Of a stretch of DNA of 64,000 nucleotides, positions 43,401 to 51,430 are shown in pieces. Source of the DNA: Streptomyces davaonensis JCM 4913 (GTDB lineage: Bacteria > Actinomycetota > Actinomycetes > Streptomycetales > Streptomycetaceae); NCBI RefSeq assembly GCF_000349325.1, contig NC_020504.1, forward strand, positions 5,986,053-6,050,052, given 5' to 3'. The notes under the pieces are model-generated. The model ran no database searches and had not been told where the DNA came from. It was given only the letters and a program-made list of their open reading frames with translations. Both the position numbers and the translations under genes were made by a program. Positions within the stretch are counted from its first letter, which is position 1; every line of letters begins with the position of its first letter.

Positions 43401-43554
43401 CCTCGCTGACTTCGTCATCGATGGCCTTCCAGCCCGCTGCATTCAGCTGCTGCATCTGCTCTTGCATGCGTTGGGTGACGAGTTCCTCGTAAACACCCGC
43501 GACAGGCTGCGACAGATCCCCCGGCAGAGCCACGCCGTATCCCCAATCCCTCAC
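40405..43554 (-). CDS. PLD-nuclease / superfamily 2 helicase / DUF3427 protein
   Basis: A 1049-residue protein, GTG start at 43554. Residues 125-290 are a phospholipase-D-type nuclease domain: His222 and Lys224 in RLHAKAWLF, Asn243 in YVGSSNLSRAAL. Helicase motor 1 starts near 322 (RPYPHQADML) with Walker A ATGTGKT at 351-357, VAHRKEI, DEFHH at 447-451 and GLTATPERADG. Motor 2 has FSVDLFNEGLDIPDVDTLLLLRPT and QQLGRGLRR. The C-terminal 350 residues fit DUF3427 (FPIQLDGPHAHIPLKIHSAYNR, then GVLWDERNQTDSLLITLEK). Members of this family are suspected of phage defence. Likely cuts and unwinds nucleic acid. Confidence 0.9.
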   Translation of the reverse strand: MRDWGYGVALPGDLSQPVAGVYEELVTQRMQEQMQQLNAAGWKAIDDEVSEESSPHVIARHIGRAVSHRLSQLPPDQRVAAANQIIESLASSDGVELIADGPRQLLALAEKEAPGVYAIRPLTPLSETALITNSPEDPSLGSELRAELATADRIDLLCAFVKWYGLRVLEDSLRAAKERGVPIRVITTTYIGATDRHALDRLVRDFGAEVKVNYETRSTRLHAKAWLFRRKSGFDTAYVGSSNLSRAALLDGLEWNVRLSSVATPVVLKKFEATFDAYWNDIAFELYDPDRDALKLDEALGVAGGSTAGQDFKISLSGLEVRPYPHQADMLERLHVEREVRGHHHNLLVAATGTGKTVMAALDYRNLHKQLGGKQYPRLLFVAHRKEILKQSLRKYREVLDDASFGEVLFSGELPRDWKHVFASVQSLTDQRLDQFDPEHFDIIVVDEFHHATATTYRRVLNHFKPKQLLGLTATPERADGLNVQDEFFDGRIAAEMRLWEALDNDLLCPFHYFGLPDGTDLRRLNWRSGTYDQSQLGELFSADHARARIVLKQVRDKVSDPMSMRALGFCVSRKHAHFMAQCFESAGLKAAALDSESKPEVRDRVLAQLKAGEIQVIFSVDLFNEGLDIPDVDTLLLLRPTSSATVFLQQLGRGLRRTPDKPVLTVLDFIGQHRAEFRFEEQFRAMTNLSRNRLLEHAEHDFPLLPSGCQIILEGKSKDLVLENIRTQIKANVQTLAKEVKAFDTPLLADYLKESRREIRELYKSSNSWTSVLRRASMTDLPEQAGEEDLLKRVHAFLHVDDLERAEAYARLLSDDAPTYESLNPRDKTFARMLFFNLWDKAGGFSSYAEGLDSLRVQRALRSELRQVLEHVMGQADHFPIQLDGPHAHIPLKIHSAYNRSEILAALGVARLGGQMPGSFAQGVLWDERNQTDSLLITLEKNEKDFSPTVRYKDYALSPSLFHWESQSTTAETSPTGLRYQQHAQRGSHVLMFMRRYKDTDIGKAQPWMLLGPATYVRHKGSKPMAITWQLRHELPADVWSYSAITAG

Positions 43555-43634
43555 ATAGCAGTGGCTCTGTTGTAGCAGGCGGCTCTGACACTTCGCAGCG
43601 CGCGGCTGTCGGACTCCGCTGTTTTCATGGAGCC

Positions 43635-44102
43635 ATGACCAGTAAGAGTGTCGTGGTTGAGCGGCGTATTGCAGCTGCTCAGGGTGCGGTGTGGGAAGCC
43701 CTAACCGACCTACAAGGCATGCAGCGCGTCCTGAGCGGTGTCTCGAAAGTCGAGGTTCTCTCGGACGGGAGTTTCGGGGTGGGCACCCGTTGGCGCGAAA
43801 CCCGGCGGATGTTCGGGAAGGACGCCACCGAGGAGATGTGGGTGACCGTCTGTGAGGCGCCCGAGCGGTATGTCGTGGAGGCTGAGTCCCACGGTACGCA
43901 CTACACCTCCGAGTGGGGCCTGCGTGCGGACGGGCCGGTGACGACTACCGTCCGCATGACGTTTACGGGGACTACCTCCGGGGGCGGGGTCATGGGCGTG
44001 CTGGCCAAGGTGCTGGGTGGGGTGGGTGCGCGGGCGGTCAGTAAGGCCATTGCCAAGGATCTTGAGGACGTGGCTGCCGCTGTTGAGGGGCGTGCCGGGT
44101 GA
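43635..44102 (+). CDS. SRPBCC-family protein
   Basis: A 155-residue START/SRPBCC fold: VVERRIAAAQGAVWEALTDL, the KVEVLSDGSFGVGTRWRETR strands, WVTVCEAPERYVVEAES, and the long C-terminal helix (VSKAIAKDLEDVAAAVE). Binds a hydrophobic ligand or acts as a polyketide/aromatic-type enzyme; ligand unknown. It marks the return to the usual high GC. Confidence 0.85.
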   Translation: MTSKSVVVERRIAAAQGAVWEALTDLQGMQRVLSGVSKVEVLSDGSFGVGTRWRETRRMFGKDATEEMWVTVCEAPERYVVEAESHGTHYTSEWGLRADGPVTTTVRMTFTGTTSGGGVMGVLAKVLGGVGARAVSKAIAKDLEDVAAAVEGRAG

Positions 44103-44134
44103 GCTCCGGTTCCCCCAGCTGCTCGGCTACTCGG

Positions 44135-45148
44135 TTACTCCGACCCGTGACACGACCCGTACTCCCGGCCCGAACCGCACCAACACACCGCGCCCCGCTG
44201 CGGCGGCCACTCCACCGCCCGCCCCCGCGCCGCCAGCGTCGTCGCGTACTGCGGCAGCAGCGACACCTCGCCCGGTGACATGGCCTCCGACGCCGCGAAC
44301 GCCTCGTACGACGGGACCGTCCCCGTCACGATGCCGAGGTTCGGGGTGCCCGAGGAGGACAGCTCTCGAAGTGACGCCTCTATCGTCGACAGGTGGGTGG
44401 CGTGGGACGGGTACTCGTCCGCGAGGGTCGGGTACGCCTCCAGGAGTTCCGTCAGTTCCGGCTCCGGCCAGTGCAGGACCGCTACCGGGAACGGGCGGGA
44501 CAGGGCCTCGCGGTAGGCGCCCAGTTCCGCTCGGAGGCGGCTGATCTCCGCCTCCAGTTCCGCCGGGTTGTTCGAGCCTAGGGACCAGACGCGCTTCGGG
44601 TCGTGGAGCTCGTCGAGGGAGACCGGGGAGGAGTGCAGCGTGTCCGCCAGCATGTCCCAGTCGTCGTGTGCCGCGCCCAGCATCCTGCGTACCCGGTGGC
44701 GGCCGTACAAGAGGGGGTGCGTCGAGTACGGGGGCTCCGGTACGTCCGTCAGGAGCAGGCGTACTCCCTCCGTGAACGTCTCCTGCGCCGCCTCCAGCTC
44801 GTCGTGTGCTTCCAGGGCCTCCGCCACGATCACCCAGGGCGCCGGGTCCCGGGGTGCCGCCGCGCGGACGCCGTCGATGATGGCTCGGGCCTCCGCCTCG
44901 TGGCCGTACTCCCAGAGGTTCGCGGCCTTCAGGGACCTCACCAGGTGGGGGTGGTCCAGCGAGGCGGGGGACGACAGCAGGCGGTCGTAGAGCGTGGACG
45001 CGGCGGGGCGGGCGCCGGCCAGTTCCAGGTGGGCCGCGGCCCGCAGGAGCAGGGCTTCGGCGTCCTCGGGGTACAGGCCGGCGGTCCGCTCCAGGCGTGC
45101 CGCTTCGGCGTTGTGGTCGACGTTCTCGGCAGGCGTGTCGGGGCGCAT
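44135..45148 (-). CDS. TPR-like protein with C-terminal SEC-C zinc motif
   Basis: A 337-residue protein from ATG 45148 (MRPDTPAENVDHN). Residues 15-150 are helical-repeat-like (AARLERTAGLYPEDAEALLLRAAAHLELAG, in parts; then LKAANLWEYGHEAEARAIIDG). The end is VCWCGSGREYGSCHG, a SEC-C motif: CxCxSGxxxxxCH, which binds zinc and in SecA contacts SecB or ribosomes. Middle is Leu/Glu-rich. Function unknown; convergent with the SRPBCC gene. Confidence 0.8.
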   Translation of the reverse strand: MRPDTPAENVDHNAEAARLERTAGLYPEDAEALLLRAAAHLELAGARPAASTLYDRLLSSPASLDHPHLVRSLKAANLWEYGHEAEARAIIDGVRAAAPRDPAPWVIVAEALEAHDELEAAQETFTEGVRLLLTDVPEPPYSTHPLLYGRHRVRRMLGAAHDDWDMLADTLHSSPVSLDELHDPKRVWSLGSNNPAELEAEISRLRAELGAYREALSRPFPVAVLHWPEPELTELLEAYPTLADEYPSHATHLSTIEASLRELSSSGTPNLGIVTGTVPSYEAFAASEAMSPGEVSLLPQYATTLAARGRAVEWPPQRGAVCWCGSGREYGSCHGSE

Positions 45149-45216
45149 GAGGGACACCGTACTGCGGGGGCCCGGCGAGCGTGAGATATGCGCAGACCAG
45201 GCGCCCCGGGGGGAGA

Positions 45217-46689
45217 TCAGGTCGTCACCCCGTCCACCTGAAGGGTCTGTACCGACCCCGCCGCGAACGTCGCGCTCACCGATTTTCCGGTTACGTATGT
45301 ATTCGTGTACGCGCGGTACATGTCTCCTCCGCCCGTCACCGTGTTCCAGCGCGGGACCAGGCCGCCCGAGCCGCCCGTCACCGTCGTGAAGCGGGAGAGG
45401 TCGAAGGTGAAGGTCTGGGGGGATGTGGAGGTGTTCACCGCTACCAGGACCAGGCGGCGCGCGCTCGCGTCGTACGCCGCCGCCGCGAAGCTCACCCCGG
45501 TGTCCAGGATCGTCATGCCGGGGCGGATGTGGCGGCTGAACTGGGCCATCACGTAGTACTTCGGCTGCACGGTCGTCGGCTGGAGGGTGTTCGCGTCGTA
45601 CGCGATCATTGCCCAGCCCGTTGACGGGTCCATCACTTGCCAGTAGCACCAGGCCGTCGGGTGCAGCCAGCGGAAGTCGTAGCAGAGGTTGCGGGCCATG
45701 CTCAGGCCTGTGCCGTCGCTGTCGCCCGTTTCCGAGTTCCACAGCTTCTTGCCCGATGTCGTCACTACGTCCGTGTAGAGCAAGTCCCTACGGCCGCCTG
45801 TGCCCTGGTAGCCGTGCACGTTGACCTGTGACACCAGGGCCTTTGTCGCCGAGCCGAACGACGACCATGTGCTGCGCGCCGTGTCGTAGTTCGTCTCGTC
45901 CGAGGCCGAGATGCGGACGCCGGTCAAACCCCGCTTGTCCAACTCGCTTCTCATGTAGGGGAGTACGGCCGCCTGCACTGCCGGGTCCAGGTGGCAGCCC
46001 TCCTGGGTGCCGGACGCCGTCCACCAACTCGACGCCGGCTCGTTGAAGGGGTCCACCGTCGCGAAGTTCACGCCCCAGTTCGTCCTCGCGTACAGGGCGA
46101 CCGCCGCCAGGTGGGAGGCGTGCTGGCGGTAGTTCCAGGTCTGGAGGTTGTTGCCGCCGTCCGCCGCGCCGGAGGGGTTGTGGTTGTAACACATCCACCA
46201 CATCGGGGAGTTGGCGAACAGTTCGGTCACAGCGCCGCGCTGCGTCGCCTTCACCAGCATCGCGCGCTGTGTCGCGTCCGCCGTCCAGTCCCAGGCCGAG
46301 GACGTCGGGTCCTCGTTGTTCCAGTCCTGCCAGAAGCCCTCGATCTGCTTGAACGCCGGGATGTTCGGAGACTTCACCATCGTCTCGCCGTTCACGGCGT
46401 TCCAGCTGCACGCGCCCAGGTTGTAGCGGGCGATGTTCAGGCCCAGGCCCGGCAGTGAAGTGCCGTTGTACGTCACCGACTTGGTGGTGAAGAAGAGGTC
46501 CGCGAAGTCGTCCCGGGTGCCGAAGACATTGCCCCACCAGGCCAGGGACGTGCCCCAGCCCTCCCAAGTGCCGTACCTGGTCCCTGGGTTGATCACGATC
46601 GTCGCGTCCGCGTGCGCTGTGCCCGTCGCCAGGGTGCTGCCCAGGACCGCGCCGCCCGTCGCCGCCAGCAGGGTTCTGCGTCGGATCAT
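45217..46689 (-). CDS. Secreted GH30-type glycoside hydrolase (endo-beta-1,6-galactanase-like)
   Basis: A 490-residue enzyme. MIRRRTLLAATGGAVLGSTLATGTAHA is a signal peptide with an RRR start that may use Tat. The (beta/alpha)8 part has WEGWGTSLAWWGNVFG near the N-terminus, the acid/base Glu in TVDPFNEPASSWW and the nucleophile Glu in LWNSETGDSDG. A beta-sandwich (LVLVAVNTSTSPQTFTFDLS, SVSATFAAGSVQTLQVDG) closes it, as in GH30. These resemble the galactan-1,6-beta-galactosidases that act on plant arabinogalactan side chains; exact specificity is inferred. Confidence 0.85.
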   Translation of the reverse strand: MIRRRTLLAATGGAVLGSTLATGTAHADATIVINPGTRYGTWEGWGTSLAWWGNVFGTRDDFADLFFTTKSVTYNGTSLPGLGLNIARYNLGACSWNAVNGETMVKSPNIPAFKQIEGFWQDWNNEDPTSSAWDWTADATQRAMLVKATQRGAVTELFANSPMWWMCYNHNPSGAADGGNNLQTWNYRQHASHLAAVALYARTNWGVNFATVDPFNEPASSWWTASGTQEGCHLDPAVQAAVLPYMRSELDKRGLTGVRISASDETNYDTARSTWSSFGSATKALVSQVNVHGYQGTGGRRDLLYTDVVTTSGKKLWNSETGDSDGTGLSMARNLCYDFRWLHPTAWCYWQVMDPSTGWAMIAYDANTLQPTTVQPKYYVMAQFSRHIRPGMTILDTGVSFAAAAYDASARRLVLVAVNTSTSPQTFTFDLSRFTTVTGGSGGLVPRWNTVTGGGDMYRAYTNTYVTGKSVSATFAAGSVQTLQVDGVTT

Positions 46690-46903
46690 GACTTCTCCGC
46701 CTCACTGGAAATGTTCAGTACATGCCATGCCGCCTCTCGTGACGAAGCATCGGGCGTCCTTCGCGTGCTTGTCGAGGGTTGTGACGGCCCTTTTTCAAAC
46801 CACCGTACGAAGTCTCGAACGGGGCGGGAAACTCTGGTGACTTCGCCTTTCTCCGCCTATCGTTCGGCCCGCCGAGAAGAAGGCGGGGGAAGGAGGCGTA
46901 CGT

Positions 46904-47674
46904 ATGCGCGGACCCCTCGTCGTCCGGCACGGCACCCGTCGCCGCCGCGCCCTGCGGCGCCGTGCGCTGTGGACCGGCGGCGAACTCCTCGTCACCGTCG
47001 GCCTTGTGCTTCTGCTGCTCGTCGCCCATCAGCTCTGGTGGACCAATCGGGAGGCGAAGGCGGAGGCGCGGAGGGGGGTGGCGACGCTGGAGCGGGAGTG
47101 GGGCGACGGCCGGTACAGCCCGACCCCGAGCGCCGCACCCCAGGCATCCCCGAGCGCCGAGCAACAGGCCTCCCCGGGAGCGCCCCGATCCCCCAGCCCT
47201 CAACCACCCCCCACCCCCGACTGGTCCCAGGCCTACGCCATCCTCACCATCCCGGCCCTCGACCTCCGCGTCCCCGTGGCCGAGGGCATCAGCAAGTCCG
47301 GTGTCCTCAACAGGGGTTACGTCGGCCATTACCCCCGCACCCAACAGCCCGGCCACCCCGGCAACTTCGCCCTCGCCGGGCACCGCAACACCCACGGCGA
47401 GCCCTTCCGACGGCTCGACCGGCTCGGTGACGGTGACGAGATCGTCGTAGAGACGGAGGAAGCCGTGTACACGTACGCCGTCGATCAGACGCTCGCGCAG
47501 ACCTCCGCGCATGACAACGGGGTCATCCGGGCCGTGCCCCGCAGCTTCGTCCATCCCGGCCGCGGCTACCGCGAACCCGGGTACTACATCACCCTGACCA
47601 CCTGCACGCCCGAGTACACCTCCCGGTACCGCCTGGTGGTGTGGGGGACACTTCTCTCGATGCGAGCGCGTTGA
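46904..47674 (+). CDS. Class E sortase
   Basis: A 256-residue transpeptidase. A basic n-region and membrane anchor (residues 25-46, GGELLVTVGLVLLLLVAHQLWW) precede a Pro/Ser-rich linker and the sortase barrel. Catalytic His in FALAGHRNTHG, Cys in TLTTCTPEYTS and Arg in SRYRLVV are present. Class E enzymes use LAxTG signals; two such proteins are encoded in this window (30562-31983 and 52662-53423). The next gene is 35 bp downstream. Confidence 0.93.
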   Translation: MRGPLVVRHGTRRRRALRRRALWTGGELLVTVGLVLLLLVAHQLWWTNREAKAEARRGVATLEREWGDGRYSPTPSAAPQASPSAEQQASPGAPRSPSPQPPPTPDWSQAYAILTIPALDLRVPVAEGISKSGVLNRGYVGHYPRTQQPGHPGNFALAGHRNTHGEPFRRLDRLGDGDEIVVETEEAVYTYAVDQTLAQTSAHDNGVIRAVPRSFVHPGRGYREPGYYITLTTCTPEYTSRYRLVVWGTLLSMRAR

Positions 47675-47709
47675 GGTATAACAAAGAGCAACAGGGAGGG
47701 GGGAGTTCG

Positions 47710-48021
47710 ATGATCAAGCGCTGGTCCGCGTTCCGGCCCGCTCTCGTTCTCCTCGCCCTCGTCCTGGACGTCCTGCTCCTCGACTCCGGCAGCCTCTTCG
47801 CCACCGTCGCCCTCGCCGCCACTGCCGCGGCCGGTGCCGCGCTCGCCGTCTGCGCGGTCATCGCCGCGCGCTGTGCGCCCGCCGTGCCGCCCACCCGGGT
47901 GCGTACGGCCATCCGCGACCGGGACCTGCGTACGGCCTTCCTGCCGCAACGCGACCCCGACGCCAAGGGACGCACCCGCCCCCGAGCCCCCGGATTCGCC
48001 CTCCCGGCGACCGCAGCGTAG
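47710..48021 (+). CDS. Small membrane protein (DUF6412-like)
   Basis: A 103-residue protein from ATG 47710 behind a GGGAGGGG stretch. Residues 8-55 are hydrophobic (LVLLALVLDVLLLD and VALAATAAAGAALAVCAVIAA), then a basic Pro-rich tail (RTAIRDRDLRTAFLPQRDP). Similar small proteins precede a second yidC in Streptomyces, which is the case here, 86 bp downstream. Function unknown; possibly an aid to insertion. Confidence 0.7.
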   Translation: MIKRWSAFRPALVLLALVLDVLLLDSGSLFATVALAATAAAGAALAVCAVIAARCAPAVPPTRVRTAIRDRDLRTAFLPQRDPDAKGRTRPRAPGFALPATAA

Positions 48022-48107
48022 GGGCCCCACCTTCGCAGTGACCCCGCGCGGGTCGTCATGCCGCCATTCCGTATCCCGGCACGACGAGACCCCCGGAGGG
48101 CTCACCC

Positions 48108-48794
48108 ATGTCCGTTTTCGCCCGCCTTGTCGAGCAGCTCGCCGAGCTGCTCCAGCCCCTCTTCCACGGTTCCGCGGCCGCCGCCGCGATCGTCCTGTTC
48201 ACGATGCTCGTACGGCTGCTAGTGCTTCCGCTGTCCCGGGCCGCCGCCCGGGGCCAGAAGGCCCGCACCGCGCTTCAGCCGAGGATCGCCGAGCTGCGCC
48301 GCAAGCATGCGCGCAACCCCGACAAGCTGCGGCAGGCCCTGCTGGAGCTGCACACCGAGCACCGGGTGTCGCCGCTGGCCGGGATTCTGCCGAGCCTGTG
48401 CCAGTTGCCGGCGTTCTTCCTGCTCTTCCATCTGTTCTCCAGCTCGGAGACCGGCGGGCGGGCGAATGAGCTGCTCGGGCACGAGCTGTTCGGCGCGCCC
48501 CTCGGCGACCGCTGGGCCGATGCGCTGAGCGGGGGAGGAACGGCGGGGCTCGTGTACGTCGGGCTGTTCGCGCTCGTCGTCGGCGTCGCCTTCTTCAACT
48601 ACCGCCGCACGAAGGCAACGCTGGCCGAGAGCGTGCCCCTGGACACCCCGGGGGCGGGGGCGATCGCCAAGGCCATGCCGTACGTCTCCTTCTTCACGCT
48701 GATCACCGTGGCCGTCGTACCGCTCGCCGCCGCGCTGTACATCGTCACCAGCTCGACCTGGAGCGCCGTGGAGCGGGCGGTGCTGTATCGCTGA
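48108..48794 (+). CDS. YidC/Oxa1-family membrane protein insertase (second paralogue)
   Basis: A 228-residue protein lacking the large periplasmic domain of Gram-negative YidC. The AIVLFTMLVRLLVLPLSRAAARG block contains the conserved Arg in the groove; KARTALQPRIAELRRKHARNPDKL is the cytoplasmic coiled loop; LAGILPSLCQLPAFFLLFHLF is a transmembrane block. It is shorter than the main housekeeping YidC and is not next to rnpA or jag, so it is probably a second, specialised insertase. Confidence 0.9.
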   Translation: MSVFARLVEQLAELLQPLFHGSAAAAAIVLFTMLVRLLVLPLSRAAARGQKARTALQPRIAELRRKHARNPDKLRQALLELHTEHRVSPLAGILPSLCQLPAFFLLFHLFSSSETGGRANELLGHELFGAPLGDRWADALSGGGTAGLVYVGLFALVVGVAFFNYRRTKATLAESVPLDTPGAGAIAKAMPYVSFFTLITVAVVPLAAALYIVTSSTWSAVERAVLYR

Positions 48795-48922
48795 CACCGC
48801 CGTCCTACGGTCCAGTACGTGAACCGGGTATTGCGGAGTGGACTCGGAGCTTGGAGGATCGACCAGTCCTCCGATGGCTGCACACGTCGGCGGGCGCCCC
48901 GCGATCGAGGGAGATTGTGACC

Positions 48923-49792
48923 ATGAAGCTGCTGCGAGTCGGTACGGCGGGAGCGGAGACGCCCGCGCTGCTCGACGCCGAAGGCGTTCTGCGGGACCTG
49001 TCGGGCGTCGTGCCGGACATCGACGGAGCGCTGCTCGCCGACGACGAGGCGCTCGCCCGGATCCGTGCCGTGGCCGGTGACTCGGCGGGAGCCGGTGAGC
49101 TGCCGGTGCTGGACGCGGCCGGGCTGCGGATCGGTCCGCCGCTCGGGCGGATCGGGAAGATCGTGTGCATCGGCCTGAACTACCACGACCACGCCCGCGA
49201 GACGGGGGCCGAGCCGCCCGCCGAGCCGGTCGTCTTCTTCAAGGCCCCGGACACGGTCGTGGGGCCGAACGACACGGTGCTCGTGCCGCGCGGCTCGGTG
49301 AAGACCGACTGGGAGGTCGAACTGGCCGTCGTCATCGGGCGTACGGCGCGGTACGTCGAGTCCGCGGAGGCGGCGCTCGGGCATGTCGCCGGGTATGCGG
49401 TGGCGCATGACGTCTCCGAGCGGGAGTTCCAGATCGAGCGGGGCGGCACCTGGGACAAGGGGAAGAACTGCGAGACGTTCAATCCGCTCGGGCCTTGGCT
49501 GGTCACCGCCGATGAGGTTCCGGATCCGCAGAACCTGTCGCTGAAGCTGTGGGTCAACGGGGAGCTGAAGCAGGACGGCACCACCGCCGAGCAGATTTTC
49601 CCGGTGGGGGAAGTCGTGCGGTACGTCAGCCAGTTCATGACCCTCTACCCCGGGGACGTCATCAACACGGGGACGCCGGCGGGGGTGGCCCTCGGGCAGC
49701 CCGAGCCGAAGCCGTTTCTGCGGGCCGGGGACGTGGTCGAGCTGGAGATCGAGGGGCTGGGGCGGCAGCGGCAGGAGCTCAAGGACGCCTAG
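48923..49792 (+). CDS. Fumarylacetoacetate hydrolase (FAH) family protein
   Basis: A 289-residue protein from ATG 48923 (GTG 48917 is possible), behind GAGGGAGA. IGKIVCIGLNYHDHARETG opens the FAH domain; Asp/Glu metal ligands lie in TDWEVELAVVIGR and GYAVAHDVSEREFQ; TWDKGKNCETFNPLGPWLV and VINTGTPAGVALG complete it. These enzymes hydrolyse acylpyruvates, decarboxylate oxaloacetate or act in sugar-acid breakdown. The neighbouring UPF0303 and Gfo/Idh genes suggest a sugar-acid route, only as inference. Confidence 0.9.
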   Translation: MKLLRVGTAGAETPALLDAEGVLRDLSGVVPDIDGALLADDEALARIRAVAGDSAGAGELPVLDAAGLRIGPPLGRIGKIVCIGLNYHDHARETGAEPPAEPVVFFKAPDTVVGPNDTVLVPRGSVKTDWEVELAVVIGRTARYVESAEAALGHVAGYAVAHDVSEREFQIERGGTWDKGKNCETFNPLGPWLVTADEVPDPQNLSLKLWVNGELKQDGTTAEQIFPVGEVVRYVSQFMTLYPGDVINTGTPAGVALGQPEPKPFLRAGDVVELEIEGLGRQRQELKDA

Positions 49793-49812
49793 CCCCTCGA
49801 CACACCTCTCTC

Positions 49813-50310
49813 TTACTCGGCCTTGCCCAGGAACTCCTCCAGCGCCTCCACCACGAACCGGTGGTCCGCCAGCTGAGGCAGTCCGCTCACCGTCACCGCG
49901 CCGATGACGCCGACCCCCTCCACCGTGAGGGGGAAGGAGCCGCCGTGCGCCGCGTACACGTCCGGGTCCAGGCGGGAGGAGTCCTCGAAGGTCGTGCCCT
50001 TGGCCCGGGAACGGGCGCCGACCAGGTAGGACGCGGAGTGATAGCGCTCCACCACCCGGCGCTTCCGGTCGATCCACGCGTCGTTGTCCGGGGTGGCGCC
50101 CGGGAGCGCGGCATGGAAGAGCTGCTGTCCGCCGCGGTGGATGTCGATGGCCACCGGCGCCTGCCGCTCGCGGGCCAGCTCCACCAGGAGCGAGCCGAGC
50201 CGCCAGGCGTCGTCGGGGGTGAACTCCTTGAAGACCAGGCGGCGTTCCTGGGCCTCCAGCTCCTCGATGGTCGGGGTGATCTCCGGGGTGATTCCGTTCT
50301 TGTGAGTCAC
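49813..50310 (-). CDS. UPF0303-type (GlcG/HbpS-like) protein
   Basis: A 165-residue protein from GTG 50310. FTPDDAWRLGSLLVELARERQAPVAIDI, the ALPGATPDNDAWIDRKRRVVERYHSASY part and the closing GGSFPLTVEGVGVIGAVTVSGLPQLADH match UPF0303, a branch of the GlcG/HbpS heme-binding fold. It overlaps the oxidoreductase gene by 4 bp, so they are translationally coupled. Whether it binds heme is not shown by sequence. Confidence 0.85.
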   Translation of the reverse strand: MTHKNGITPEITPTIEELEAQERRLVFKEFTPDDAWRLGSLLVELARERQAPVAIDIHRGGQQLFHAALPGATPDNDAWIDRKRRVVERYHSASYLVGARSRAKGTTFEDSSRLDPDVYAAHGGSFPLTVEGVGVIGAVTVSGLPQLADHRFVVEALEEFLGKAE

Positions 50311-51374
50311 AGCGCCACCGCCACTCCGTCGCGGGCCGAACGGCGGGCCGCCTCCAGTACGTCGAGGGCGGCGGCCGCCTCCAGGGCGGTCACCGGGTTG
50401 GCGCCGCCGTCGGTAATGGCCCTGGCCACGGCCGCATAGTACGCGGGGTAGTCGCCCGGAAGGGTCGGTTCGGGGCGCCCGCCGCCGGTCAGCGGGGACT
50501 CGCCGGAACCCACCCGGCCCCACAGCGACTCGGGCTCGGTGCCCCAGTCCGCGCCGGGCAGTTCACCCTCGCGCAGGGCCGCCTCCTGGGGGTCGAGACC
50601 GTACTTGACGTACCCCGCCTTGGAGCCGAGGACCCGGAAGCGCGGGCCGAGTTGGGCGGTGGTGGCGGAGACGTAGAGGTGGGAGCGGACGCCGTTCGTG
50701 TGCGTGATCGCGATGAAGGTGTCGTCGTCCGTCGCGGCGCCGGGGCGGCGGATGTCGGACTCGGCGTAGACGGAGGCGGCGGGGCCGAAGAGGACCAGTG
50801 CCTGGTCGACGACATGGCTGCCGAGGTCGTAGAGGAGACCTCCGATCTCTGCCGGGTCGCCGGACTCGCGCCAGCCGCCCTTGAGTTGGGGCCGCCAGCG
50901 CTCGAAGCGGGACTCGAAGCGGTAGACGTCGCCCAGTTCGCCCTCGGTGATCAGCTTGCGGAGGGTGAGGAAGTCGTTGTCCCAGCGGCGGTTCTGGAAG
51001 ACCGACAGGAGCAGTCCGCGGTCCTCGGCGAGCGCCGCCAGCTCACGGGCCTCGGCGGCCGTACCGGCGACCGGCTTGTCGACGACCACCGGGAGGCCGG
51101 CCTTGAGGGCGGCGGTGGCGAGCGGGACGTGCGTCTTGTTCGGGGACGCGATGACGATCAGGTCGAGTTCGTCGGCGCGCGCGAACAGCTCGTCCGGCGT
51201 CGCGGCGATCCGGACGTCCGGGTGCCCGGCTCGGGCCTGCTCCTGCCGCTCCGGGTTGGCGGTGACGACCGTGTCGAGGGTGAGGCCCTCGGTGGCCGCG
51301 ATCAGCGGGGCGTGGAAGACGGAGCCGGCGAGGCCGTAGCCGATCAGGCCGGTGCGGAGGGGTGTGCCAGTCAT
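50307..51374 (-). CDS. Gfo/Idh/MocA-family oxidoreductase
   Basis: A 355-residue NAD(P)-dependent enzyme from ATG 51374. Rossmann motif GLIGYGLAGSVFHAPLI, then VVVDKPVAGT with the Lys-Pro pair, and ESFERWRP-like FESRFERWRPQ; catalytic His in LYDLGSHVVDQAL. Oxidises a sugar or cyclitol hydroxyl. It is divergent from a ROK regulator, with an operator just upstream of both genes. Confidence 0.92.
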   Translation of the reverse strand: MTGTPLRTGLIGYGLAGSVFHAPLIAATEGLTLDTVVTANPERQEQARAGHPDVRIAATPDELFARADELDLIVIASPNKTHVPLATAALKAGLPVVVDKPVAGTAAEARELAALAEDRGLLLSVFQNRRWDNDFLTLRKLITEGELGDVYRFESRFERWRPQLKGGWRESGDPAEIGGLLYDLGSHVVDQALVLFGPAASVYAESDIRRPGAATDDDTFIAITHTNGVRSHLYVSATTAQLGPRFRVLGSKAGYVKYGLDPQEAALREGELPGADWGTEPESLWGRVGSGESPLTGGGRPEPTLPGDYPAYYAAVARAITDGGANPVTALEAAAALDVLEAARRSARDGVAVAL

Positions 51375-51382
51375 GGCCCCTA

Positions 51383-51405
51383 CTTTCGCAACGCTGTTGC
51401 CAAAG
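51383..51405. promoter_or_regulatory. Operator between the oxidoreductase and ROK genes
   Basis: CTTTCGCAAC (51383-51392) and GTTGCCAAAG (51396-51405) form a 10-bp inverted repeat (one mismatch) around GCT. It begins 9 bp upstream of the oxidoreductase start and is 26 bp from the ROK start, the expected place for a ROK repressor. Confidence 0.75.
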
Positions 51406-51430
51406 TGCAAGCGGTGGGGAGAATGGGGGT

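Noticed and set aside
36120..43600. Island regarded as an integrated phage or plasmid with attachment sites
   Set aside because: I see no integrase, transposase, tRNA junction or flanking direct repeat; lower GC alone is not enough.
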